From positions 1-40,109 of the forward strand of contig WHUX01000349.1 in the NCBI GenBank assembly GCA_015179025.1: a stretch of 40,109 nt of DNA. Direction: 5' to 3'. This stretch comes from Terfezia claveryi. Lineage: Eukaryota; Ascomycota; Pezizomycetes; Pezizales; Pezizaceae. The notes under the pieces are model-generated. The model was not told the origin of the DNA. It was given only the letters and a program-made list of their open reading frames with translations, and did not search any database. Below are positions 9,159 through 18,406 of the stretch, one piece after another. A program made the position numbers and the translations under genes. The stretch's first letter is position 1; each line of letters starts with the position of its first letter.

Positions 9159-9954
9159 ATTGGCTGGGGTTTCCCACTCTTGGATTGCAGCAACTTTGGC
9201 GGGTCCATCCTAATACCTTCCGTGGTTATGATCAAGCCCAGGTACTTCACCTCCTGGATGTGGAATTCGCATTTTTCAGGCTTAAGGTACAGTCCAGCCT
9301 GCTCCAGCTTCTCCAAGACTTGCCTGACATGGACTTTGTACTCTGCCAGAGTATCTGAATAGATCAAGATATCGTCGAGGTAAGCCGTATAGAACACGTC
9401 CAGGAAGTCTCGCAGAGTGTCGTTAATAAAGTGTTGAAAGAGGCGGGGCATTGGTCAAGCCGAAGGGCATGACGTTGTACTCGAAGTGGCCGTAACGTGT
9501 CCGAAGGCAGTTTTCCACTCCTCCCCCTCAGCGATCCGTACCAGGTTGTACGCCCCTCTCAAGTCCAATTTGGTGAACCATTTTGCCTTGGAAAGCCTGG
9601 CTAATGTCTCCTGGATTAGGGGTAGGGGGTACCTGTTTTTGACCGTTATCTCGTTTAGGCCCGGTAATCGACACACAACCGGAGAGAGCCGTCCGATTTC
9701 TTCACAAAAGCACTGGGGCACCCGCTGGTGAGGAGCTGTGGCGGATGAAGCTCTTGTTGAGGTTTTCTTCCAAGTACTTCTTCAAGGCTTCCAGCTCTAC
9801 CGAGACATTCCGTAGAGGGCCCATAGGGGGGGGTTTTACCCTCTATCAGGGGATAGTGTGGTCGTACGGTCGGTGTGGTGCGAGCTTCTTCGCGGCCTTT
9901 TCTGAGAACAGGTCGATGAATTCGTGGTATTCGTCCGGAACCATGGACTTCCAC
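9155..9954 (-). pseudogene. Broken reverse transcriptase of element B
   Basis: 9721-9455 carries the fingers/palm segment ([19 protein letters not shown], then [17 protein letters not shown] with the first catalytic Asp, then EWKTAFGH). 9451-9155 carries [14 protein letters not shown] and the catalytic Y-L-D-D (9371-9382), followed by ILIYSD and the thumb ([10 protein letters not shown]). 9954-9655 gives the upstream portion ending [19 protein letters not shown] in a mixed frame. At least two frameshifts separate these parts. All motifs are characteristic of Ty3/Gypsy RT. Confidence 0.9.
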
Positions 9955-10082
9955 TCCTCCTTGGACCTCGTTTTATTGATCTCCAGGTTCACCTCATGTA
10001 TGGCAGGGCATGTGCCTTCAGCTTGTGCCTTCTAGTGAGGTAAGCGAAGGCCCCTGCTCCGATAAAGCTCAATTCAGGGGTT

Positions 10083-10660
10083 TTAGGGGTGACAAAACAG
10101 GGGGAACAGGGGGAACAGGGGGAACGGAGGGGACAGTGGGTCAAGGTGTTCCATCGAATTCACCACCTGGAGGGTGGATAATAGGGGGTGGTAATGCACA
10201 TAATCCAGTGGTAGTGGTTTTGGATTTCCGTAGTGGTTTTTGCAGTAAGGGCTATTGAACTGTAGAGTATAAGAGCCAAAGCTGACTGATACATCATGCA
10301 TTCTAAGCCATGGGATTCCGAGGACAATTGGGTACTTGAGCTTTGTAACGAACATAGGGAGGCTTTCGGAGTGGTCCCCAATCTGGGCAGGAGTACATGC
10401 GATATCGGTGATGGCTCCAGAAGAGATAGGTCGGCCATCAATGACATCGAGGAGGCGGGGGGTTTTGAGCTTAGAGGTGGGTATGGCATGCTTACTGACA
10501 AAGGTCTGGTCGATAAGGCAATTCCTGAGGCTCCACAGTCTACGAGAGCTGATGTGACGAGTGTTTTACCATTGAAGGATATCGTGATAGGTACAACAAA
10601 ATGCTCACCAAATAGGTGAGACTCGTCAACAGACATAGAAGGAACAGAAAAAGACGACAA
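10083..10660 (-). pseudogene. Broken protease of element B
   Basis: Within 10813-10160 the frame reads TLVTSALVDCGASGIAL, a retropepsin active site with D-C-G-A-S. The frame shifts right after this motif. The second half lies in 10355-10083 (KLKYPIVLGIPWLRMHDVSVSFG), including the I-L-G-x-x-W-L segment typical of Gypsy protease. The protease normally releases Gag and Pol proteins. Confidence 0.8.
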
Positions 10661-10779
10661 AGACAGGTGACCTAATGCAGGTCCCTTGCTAGTGTCAGTA
10701 ACTAGGCAAGGACTCCGCTTTTCCGACTCCTCTGGGGTCTCGGACACGCATGTATGGCCAGGGAGCGATTCTTTCGAAG

Positions 10780-11776
10780 GGGCAAGCCACAATGAAGTGG
10801 TCGGCCTTCCCACAGGCTATGCATAGCCCATTATTCCGGTGGCGTTCCCTCTCTTCTTGGTCAGGCGAGGCCTGCCTGCCGATAGATCCATAGGCCTGGT
10901 CACCGGCTACGAGGGAAGGGTGGGCTGGGTTGTTGGTAATAGGGGTCTGTGGCTGAGTGCGAGCAGGTGAGAAAGTCGAGCGGGGGGCTGCGGTGGGGGA
11001 GGCTTCAGGCTATTTCTAAACCTGGCCATCTTTTGCTCCAATCGCTAGCCTGATCAATGAACTCTTCGAGGGTGTGGACATCTGGGAAATTGATGAGTGC
11101 CTGCCTTAGCTCCACACTTAGGCCTTCCTGGAATTGATCCAATTTTATTTTGTCACTCAGTCGACTTCAGCAGCCAACCTAGAGAATTCAGCCACATAGG
11201 TGGCGAGGTCGGTGTTCTTTTGTCGAAGGCTCGAAGGGCTCTTGTGCCATTCCTTCTGGATCCGGATCCCAAACACTCGGTCAAGGATAATGAATAAGGC
11301 GGAAATGTCCGCTAGATTGATCCCTGTTCCCAAAACATAGGGCTGGACTTGGTCCGGAGCCTTCCCCTCCAGCAGGCCGTAAACGTAGGCGAGTTTGTGC
11401 TGGGTGGTTGGAAATTTAGCAGCATCTCCATTGAGCTTAATATTGATCGAGTTTTTCCAGGCCTTGAGGCGAGCCCATTCACCATTAAATTTGGGTGGGG
11501 TGGGGAGGTCTTGGGTTTTGGCGGGGTGGCAGTCGCCGGTGCCTGTGCGGTTGCGGCGGCAAGGGCACGGTTGAGATTGCAATGGTTACTCGGTCGTCTG
11601 CAAGGTCCTCTCGGAGAAGAAGGATTTCATCTTCGGCTTCTTTCAGCCTTCATTCGGTGTTCTGGAGCTCTGCTCCTTATTTTTCGCCAATCTTATAGGT
11701 GCAGTAAGATATCAATGGCCATTCGGCGGTATTCCAACAGCTGGGCAAGGTTGAGGGTATTGGGGTTTCCCTCCAT
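10780..11776 (-). pseudogene. Broken gag of element B with CCHC knuckle
   Basis: A likely start is the ATG at 11776 (MEGNPNTLNLAQLLEYRRM), 75 bp inside the 5' LTR edge. It is followed by a coiled-coil-like stretch (RLKEAEDEILLLREDLADD) in another frame. The capsid-like core is 11582-11157 (PPKFNGEWARLKAWKNSI, KLAYVYGLLEGKA, TYVAEFSRLAAEVD). A frameshift at 11157 leads on to LSDKIKLDQFQEGLSVELR. A nucleocapsid zinc knuckle, C-IA-C-GKAD-H-FIVA-C (CX2CX4HX4C), lies at 10782-10823. Domain order and knuckle are standard for chromovirus Gag; at least three frame disruptions are present. Confidence 0.85.
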
Positions 11777-11851
11777 GCTTGAACCTGTCAGTGGGTAACG
11801 GGGTTGGTTCGGACAGACAGCGTACCAGTTGGTCGAGAAGATCCAACGTAG
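11777..11851 (-). other. Leader and candidate primer-binding region of element B
   Basis: In element sense the sequence after the 5' LTR is CTACGTTGGATCTTCTCGACC. The TGG six bases in could start a tRNA-type primer-binding site, but I could not match a tRNA, and self-priming is also possible. Confidence 0.35.
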
Positions 11852-12435
11852 TGTAACGAGGGCTCTGGGGGACAAGGCGACCAAGGGGTACGCCGGGGAA
11901 GTGGCAAGTGGCAATCGCACATGTAGGAGCGCTACGTGTGTGACCAGGGGGAGGCTGAGACGGGGGGCAAGGGCAAGAGGCAAGAGAGGCAGAGGGCAAG
12001 GGACACGAGACACGCGGAAGCAGTTGCTGCATGTGTCAAGGGAGGCAGCTGGGCTGCAGAGATAAGGCGAGGAGGTGCACAAGGGTGATGCACCAACGTG
12101 GAGAGAAGCAAGGCCCTGTATTGGATATACAAGACGTTGGATGGGGATCCAACGAGAGGGCGGAGGGACGAAGATATATATACATGATTCCAGGCCAAGG
12201 CCGTGGAAGGAATAAGCTTCCCGAGATTCCCATCTCGGAAGCTAAGATAACAATCACCCATCGACGACACCCGAACAAGCCTGTTCGAGTGTCAAAACAG
12301 CACGACACCCAAACAAGCCTGTTCGAGTGTCAAATCAAGACTAAGAACACAGTTGTGACATCAATCAACAATAATGAGAGTCGGATGGAATCTCGTCTGA
12401 CTCTCAAACCCGGCTAGGAAAGGACGGTTGTGACA
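11852..12435 (-). repeat. 5' LTR of element B
   Basis: 584 bp, colinear with 6224-6808. By eye it has one 1-bp indel, 21 transitions and 3 transversions relative to the other LTR; many changes are at CpG or CpA (TpG) dinucleotides. A TATA-like run lies at 12175-12182 (element sense tatatata). The paired 28-bp palindromes lie at 12266-12293 and 12304-12331, the second with one CpG-to-CpA change. Confidence 0.95.
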
Positions 12436-13007
12436 GGTAGGGAGATTACTATGTGGGACGTTCCCGAAGGGAACAGTAATTAACTGGTGTAATGTATCTT
12501 ATATGATTTGTGCTATCTAAGCTATGTGATCTTGATCTGATCGGAATATAGGCTTGCTTGCTCTGTATGCTTGCTTGGTTGCTTCATGTCTTTTTGTGGA
12601 TTTCAGAGGGAATCCAGCGGCCTATTTATACTCCTCTGAGATCTGATGACTAAGGAAATAATACAATAAAGGGTGGCACACCAAAAGGTGGTGCGCTGTA
12701 CAAAAGGGGTCATGTGGCCATAGTAATGAGTCACACGCCCTAAACGATGGTCATGTGGCTATAGTAATGAGTCACATCCCTTTAAACAGAGGTCACGTGG
12801 CCATAATGAGGGTGTGCTCATATGGCAAGTTCCATGGAAGTTCCCATGGCAAATTCCGTGTGCTATGGATGCTTATAAAGCAATAGGAGGTGGTGGAAGG
12901 CTAGTCCCTCAACCGAGATGCTTAGTTACATAACATAGTAGTAATTATAGGAAATACAAAAGTATATAATCAATTATATAAGCAATGAAACAACGTTCTC
13001 CATTACA
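12436..13007 (-). repeat. Solo LTR of family A, right segment
   Basis: This is the continuation of 6111-6223 after element B; the first five bases (GGTAG) are the B target-site duplicate. It has the conserved GTTCCC/GGGAAC hairpin near 12457-12471, the complement of the TATAAATA box near 12624-12631, three units of the intra-LTR 41-bp repeat (about 12705-12810), and the CATTACA terminus. It is followed by the second GAAAA. Confidence 0.95.
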
Positions 13008-13080
13008 GAAAACCACCAATATATAGCGCTAGCGAAACCATGCAAAACACCAATATCTAGAGCCAGCGGAAGCATGAATT
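13008..13080 (+). repeat. 35-bp minisatellite, right part
   Basis: About two units (caccaatatatagcgctagcg..., caccaatatctagagccagcg...) continue the array of 5930-6110 directly after the TSD. Confidence 0.85.
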
Positions 13081-13339
13081 GCATGCATATATAGGGGCCG
13101 AAAAGCCATCATTTCTATATGTTTGTCTTCTCATTCGTTTCCCATATATGGGTATTTCCTCCTTTGTGCTAGATTTTGCCAATTGCAGGAGGAGCCCCAA
13201 CCGACGTGGCGGGATGATTGTAGGTAAGACATGTAATCTGGTTTTAAGGCAGCGCCAGTCGATCCGACTGTAATGGCTGGCGGCAAGATACGGCAAGTCC
13301 CTATTTCCAAGGTGTGCCCGGCTGGGACTTAGAGCTTTT
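13081..13339. other. Unassigned spacer
   Basis: No gene or repeat copy is recognised. A 64-codon plus-strand frame (13079-13273) has no distinguishing features. Confidence 0.5.
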
Positions 13340-13978
13340 CTCCTGTTCATTCCTTCCAAATAATTTTGCTCGCTCAATTCTACCCTGGTTTGCTCGCTCA
13401 TTTTCTCACTCATTTGCTCGCTTATTTTCTCGCTTATTTTCTCGCTCATTTGCGCGCTCATTTTCTCACTAATTTGCTTGCTCGATTTTAGGCTGATTTG
13501 CTCGCTCGATTATATGCTGATTTGCTCACTCGATTATATGCTGATTTGCTCGCTCGATTATATGCTGATTTGCTCGCTCGATTATATGCTGATTTGCTCG
13601 CTCGATTCTAGGCTGATTTCCTCGCTCGATTCTATGCCAGTGGTGATTTCCTTGCTCAATTCTCTGCTGATTTCCTCTCTCAATTCTAGGCTGATATGCG
13701 TGCTCGATTCTACACTGGTTTGCTCGCTCATTTTCTTGCTGATTTGCTCGCTCGATTGTATGCTGATTTGCTCGCTCGATTGTAGGCTGATTTCCTCGCT
13801 CGATTCGGTGATATCCTTGCTCAATTCTCTGCTGATTTCCTCGCTCAATTCTAGGCTGATTTCCTCGCTCGATTCTAGGCTGATTTGCTTGCTCGATTCT
13901 ATGCTGATTTGCTTGCTCGATCCTAGGCTGATTTGCTTGCTCAATTCTAGGCTGATTTGCTTGCTCAATTCTAGCGGA
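13340..13978. repeat. 12/24-bp minisatellite
   Basis: The left part (to about 13480) is a 12-bp rhythm (ttgctcgctcat / ttttctcgctta). From there on the unit is 24 bp, near ctgatttgctcgctcgattctagg, with about 20 units. The four-unit run at 13490-13610 is almost homogeneous. All units are multiples of three, so long stop-free frames appear on both strands. Confidence 0.9.
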
Positions 13979-14334
13979 TATCCAGGCTAATATGGACAGT
14001 AAATTGCAGGCTCATATGGATGGCGAATCTAGGATTCTAGGGACGCGGATGTGAAAGCTGGTACAGATGGGGGTTTTGGGGCGCAGCGTATTAGATAGCC
14101 TTATTAGATAATCGTGAGAATAAAATGGATTATTTCAAAATGCATATAATATGGTGAACTACAAGAACAAGCGCAGCTATGCTGGGAGACCATTTGTGTT
14201 GGAGTTTGGAATGGGATGGTGACTGCGTAGAGGATAGAGGTTAAGGTAGACATGAATCTAGGAATATAGCATCAAATGATTTACATTGGTTAGGCCAAAT
14301 ACGTAAGGAAATATAAGAAGATATGAATATTTAT
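13979..14334. other. Unassigned spacer
   Basis: No supported gene, repeat copy or motif. Confidence 0.5.
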
Positions 14335-14474
14335 GCCATCCCGGAATGGCCTGGGTAATCTCGCAATCTCGCAACGGCCCGGTCTATACCGGTATGGGGG
14401 GCCATACCGGTATGGCCCGGGCAATCCTGGAACGGCCCGGTCCATACCGGTATGGCCTGGAATCCCGGAACAGA
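14335..14474 (-). repeat. Repeat P, copy c, with three CCATACCGGTATGG palindromes
   Basis: This is the inverse of 5599-5735. It is GC-rich (ggcccgg blocks) and contains the 14-bp palindrome at 14384-14397 (first base pair varied), 14402-14415 and 14442-14455. It ends ggaacagaccagaaca and is joined straight to repeat R, with no FB1 between. Confidence 0.75.
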
Positions 14475-14917
14475 CCAGAACATATATATCTATTACTTCT
14501 GTGTATATAATTATTAGCGAATATAATGGATATATCTGCTTTGTGCATATTCAATGGCTGCAATAGTGGCTACATACCTGGCTGTCATATATGCAAGTGG
14601 TGAGTGGGTGTGCATTGTAGAAGAGAGTGATTTGAGGCCCTGGTTCAGCAACGCCAGACATGGAACCTATAGCATTAACAACCTCAATTGAGTTGTTGAT
14701 GCAATAGGAATGAACTCTGACATCCAGACATTGAGATTATGTTAACCACCGTCTGGATAGCTATTGTTGCCCCAATGGCGTCGGGATTGTATTGCGATGT
14801 AGCGGAGGGCCCTAGTTGCGTCCGGATTGTAATGCAATACTCCGGGGCGTCCAGATAAACAGGACGCAAAATCGCGTCCAGATGCTTGGTGCCGTATCCG
14901 GATGCCAAATTTTTTTT
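14475..14917 (+). repeat. Repeat R, copy c
   Basis: Direct copy of 38-484, ending in the same gatgccaaat + T run. High similarity by eye along the whole length. Confidence 0.85.
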
Positions 14918-14921
14918 ATTG

Positions 14922-16372
14922 ATATGGAATGAAGTGAACTAATAATCTAGAACGCATGCATACCTAAGTATAATAAATATCTATAGTATTTCTAAATGTT
15001 TATATACATGTGAGCTAATACCACAAGAGACAGAAATATAATTAAATAGACCTGTCCAACCTTGCAATATATCTAGCGAACTCGAGTCCGAGAGCCTGGC
15101 CCCTATATTGGTCTGCGAATGAAAGTGGTAAGAGTATTGCTCAGACTAGGCTAGTGCAGAAATATGGCAAAGGGGATAGTGTAGGCATGGCAAGCTGGAC
15201 TGTGGAGGCAGGCATGGCAAGCTGGACAATGGAGGCATGGCAAACTAGATAGTAGAGGCATGACAAATTAAACGACGGAGGCATGGCAAGCTGGATGGTG
15301 GAGGCATGGCAAGCTGGATGCTGGAGTCATGGCAAGCTAGATAGCAGAGATATAGCAAAGACGATAGTGGAGGGAAGGCAAGCTAGATAATAGAGGTATG
15401 GTAAGCTAGATGGCAGAGGCATAGCAAGCTGGACAATGGAGGTAAAGCAAGCTGGATGATGGAGGGATAGCAAGTTGGATGGCGGAGGCAGGTATGGCAA
15501 GCTGGACGATGGAGGTATGGCAAGCAAGATGACAGAGGTAAAACAAGCTAGATGACAGAGGCATGGCAAGCTGAATTGCGGAGGTATGGCAAGCTAGATG
15601 ACAGAGGTATGGCAAGCTAGACGGCAGAGGTATAGCAAGCTAGACAGTGGAGAGAAGGCAATACTCTCACCCAGAGTGCAGGCAGTTTATGACTTATGTT
15701 ATTGATAAAAATTCCAGATGCTAGGGATGGAAAACTCACTTGAAAGTTGTACCAGCGGTAGCTGCTGTACAAACTGTAATTTGGGGTGGTAGGCAGGGAG
15801 TTTAGGGTGGCGCTAGTCGATGTAATAGGTATAATCAACTCCGCTTGGCAGCTAGCTCAAATATGCTAGCCTAGACTGGCAATATGCTAATATTACACTA
15901 GACTTATGCAGGCAATCATCTCATTCGGCTGAACAATAAACAATACCTACATTTTTGCGTGGTTGAGATATTGCAGCTATAATATATTTCTTTGTCGATA
16001 TATTGGCCACCTGATATATATATGAAATTCATATCTTCGTAACTTATATATTTGCTTGGGAATTCATGCCTTTGCTGGCTATATATTTGCTTTTGAATTC
16101 ATACCTTTGCTACCTATATACATATATGTACGGAATTCATGCTTTTGAGGCTTAGATATATGCTAGAACATCATATATATATATATAGGGTGCAAAGATA
16201 TAAATTCTATATATATATCAGGTGGCTAATATATAGACAAGGACATATATTATGGCTGCAATATCTCAACTAGGCTAAGACGTAGGTATTGTTCATTGTT
16301 CAGCCGAATGAGACTGTTTCCTGCATAGGCATAGCATAAAATTAGCATATTACTAGTCTAGGCTGGCATACT
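14922..16372. mobile_element. Fold-back element FB2: left arm, centre and start of right arm
   Basis: The left arm 14922-16036 is matched in reverse complement by 16192-16372 and, beyond the inserted family-A nest, by 34212-34899. The arms include ends reading atggaatgaag, an internal block (cacaagagacagaaatataa), a minisatellite, a unique block around ctacatcga/tataatcaact, and an inner block (tcattcggctgaacaat). The centre (16037-16191) is AT-rich with repeats of gaattcatgcctttgctgg/ctatatatttgct. There is no transposase ORF. Total without the insertion is about 2.1 kb. Its termini differ from FB1, but the architecture is the same. Confidence 0.65.
15175..15660 (+). repeat. 22-24-bp minisatellite in left arm of FB2
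   Basis: About 20 degenerate units near ggaggcatggcaagctggatg, with variable last bases. The inverted arm (34425-34665) holds a shorter version. The frames on the minus strand (LPYLCHLAC-like repeats) are repeat artefacts. Confidence 0.9.
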
Positions 16373-17050
16373 TGTAATGAATGGTACTAGACAGTATTCA
16401 TTCGGTACCGTTTATACAATCTATACCCGTAGGCATGGACGTTTGTATATTTCAGTTCTGCTGAGGTAAGACCTCAGAAGAGTAGGGAAATTACTATGTA
16501 GGATGTTCCCAAAGGCAACAGTAATTAACTGGTATAATCTATCTCATATGATTTGTATTATCTAAGCTATATGATCTTGATCTGATTGGAATATAGGCTT
16601 GCTTGCTCTGTGTGCTTGCTTGTTGCTTCTTGTCTTTCTATGGATTCCAGAGGGAATCCAGCAGCCTATTTATACTCCTCTGAGATCTGATGACTAAGGA
16701 AATAAATATAATAAAGGGTGGCATACCAGAAGGTGGTGCGCTGTACAAAAGGGGTCATGTGGCTATAGTAATGAGTCACACACCTTAAACAATAGTCATG
16801 TGCCCATAGTAATTAGTCACATGCCTTAAACAGAGGTCACACGGCCATAATGATGGTGTCTTCATATGACAAGTGCCATAGAACCTCCCATGGCAAATTC
16901 CGTATGCTGTGGACGCTTATAAAGCAATAGGATGTGGTTAAAGGCTAGTCCTTTAACCAAGAGGCTTAGTTACATAACATAGTAGTAATATAGGAAATAC
17001 AAAAGTATTTAATCAATTATATAAGTAATGAGACAACGTTCTCCATTACA
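16373..17050 (-). repeat. 3' LTR of A1
   Basis: 678 bp, TGTAATGAATGG...CTCCATTACA, with three units of the intra-LTR 41-bp repeat. It is followed by cttccccacata, the complement of the polypurine tract. Confidence 0.95.
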
Positions 17051-17727
17051 CTTCCCCACATAGAAGGATTTCCTATCCTTACTTCTCTCACTCTGCCATA
17101 TTGGTTTCTATACATCTTAATATTTGATGCATTGTTAATACATTTGTATTAACATGAATATCCTTAGTATTTCCATAACTCATGATTCTATCTCATTCTT
17201 ATTAGATGAGAGCTTGGGTCTCATCTCTAGTTCCTAGTCCTTGTTTTCCTTTAGTTCTTCGATATCTCTTAAATGTATCTTCTATACTTCCAGTCATCTA
17301 GAAGTCTTGAAGAATTTCGGTAGTGATATCCTTAGCATTTACTCAGGAATCATATTTAGGAGAGTATCCTAGCCATCTGGCCTTATACTGTCTTTCTCTA
17401 GTTCAAGGAGCAGTTCTGAATTCTAATTCCTTTTCAACTTCATAACGATCATCTTGAATTAGTCCTGGTTCCTGAGATTGTCTGTAATGGAACTGGGTAG
17501 GATCGTTTTTATAGTATGGTTTGAGTTTGCTAATATGAAAAGTATTATATATGAGGTGGAGGTCAGGTTGACTAGATAGGTCTAGGCTATAGTTATTGCA
17601 TTTACGATTATTAGAAATAATGGGAATTGGGCCTAGCCATTTTGGTTTGAGTTTGGGTGAGACATTCGATAGGTTGATATTTTCTGATGAAAGCATAACT
17701 TGTTGTCTGACTGAAAATTTGGCTATT
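17051..17727 (-). pseudogene. A1 pol C-terminus: integrase tail and chromodomain
   Basis: 17696-17403 is the end of the integrase (SPKLKPKWLGPIPIISN, LIYNTFHISKLKPYY), matching A2 25305-25517 and A3 36280-36029. It continues into a chromodomain at about 17460-17340 (YEVEKELEFRTAP, then QYKARWLGYSPKYDS), with stops where A2 or A3 have sense codons. The polypurine tract (tatgtggggaag, 17051-17062, element sense) precedes the 3' LTR. The last five bases, GCTAT, are the target site of A2. Confidence 0.85.
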
Positions 17728-18406
17728 GTAATGGAGAACGTTGTTTCATTGCTTATATAATTGATTATATAATTTTGTATTTCCTATATTAATACTTTGT
17801 TATGTAACTAAGCCTCTCGGTTAAAGGACTAGCCTTCTACCACCTCCTATTGCTTTATAAGCATCCATAGTACACGGAATTTGCCATAGGAACTTCCATG
17901 GAACTTGCCATATGAGCACACCCTCATTATGGCCGCGTGACCTCTGTTTAAAGGCGTGTGACTCATTACTATAACCACATGACCATCGTTTAAGGCGTGT
18001 GACTCATTACTATGGCTACATGACCCTTTTTGTACAGCGCACCACCTTCTGGTGTACCACCCTTTATTGTATTTATTTCCTTAGTCATCAGATCTCAGAC
18101 GAGTATAAATAGGCCGCTGGATTCCCTCTGGAATCCACAGAAAGACAAGAAGCATCCAAACAAGCACTCAGAGCAAGCAAGCCTATATTCCGATCAGATC
18201 AAGATCATATAGCTTAGATAGCACAAATAATATAAGATAGATTACACCAGTTAATTACTGTTCCCTTCGGGAACGTCCCACATAGTAATCTCCCTACCCT
18301 TCTGAGGTCTTACCTTAGCAGAACTGAAATACACAAATGTCCATGCCTACGGATATAGATTGTATAAACGGTACCAAATTAATACTGTTTAGTACCATTC
18401 ATTATA
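17728..18406 (+). repeat. 5' LTR of A2
   Basis: It starts TGTAATGGAGAACG and ends CATTCATTATA (the terminal CA mutated to TA). It contains a clear TATAAATA box at 18104-18111, a GGATTCC-CTCT-GGAATCC hairpin at 18119-18136, and a GTTCCC-TTC-GGGAAC hairpin at 18260-18274. The tandem 41-bp units (gtgactcattactat...catgacc) lie at about 17930-18030. Confidence 0.95.
18104..18136 (+). promoter_or_regulatory. Predicted core promoter and hairpin of LTR-A
   Basis: TATAAATA is followed 7 bp later by a perfect 7-bp inverted repeat with a 4-nt loop (GGATTCC CTCT GGAATCC). The box recurs at 26328-26335 and, as complements, in the minus-strand LTRs. Transcription would be expected to start about 25-35 bp downstream of the box, placing the hairpin near the RNA 5' end; that last step is inference. 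Confidence 0.6.

Larger units (their letters stand above)
6224..12435 (-). mobile_element. Element B: full-length Ty3/Gypsy chromovirus (6.2 kb), defective
   Basis: The element is bounded by 585- and 584-bp LTRs with TGTAACG...TGTGACA ends (plus-strand orientation). It is flanked on both sides by the 5-bp duplication GGTAG (6219-6223 and 12436-12440). Minus-strand order is LTR, gag with CCHC knuckle, protease, RT, RNase H, integrase, chromodomain, polypurine tract, LTR. The frames are split by several frameshifts and at least one stop, so it is unlikely to be autonomous now. The LTRs differ at about 25 sites by eye (about 4%), 21 of them transitions. Base composition is clearly more GC-rich than the family-A elements, suggesting a different or younger family. 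Confidence 0.95.

Noticed and set aside
13340..13978. Possible CRISPR array
   Set aside because: Units are contiguous with no unique spacers, and the context is eukaryotic.
13478..13990. Long repetitive ORFs on both strands (LICSLDYM / SKQISLES repeats)
   Set aside because: They arise because the minisatellite unit is a multiple of three; they have no start context or domain and exist in several frames at once.
15327..15838. Minus-strand ORFs with LPYLCHLAC-like repeats
   Set aside because: Translations of the FB2 minisatellite.
18030..18212. ORF in LTR-A repeated at 26254-26445 and 33950-33741
   Set aside because: It lies across the TATA box and hairpin of the LTR, and decays like non-coding sequence; conservation is that of the LTR itself.
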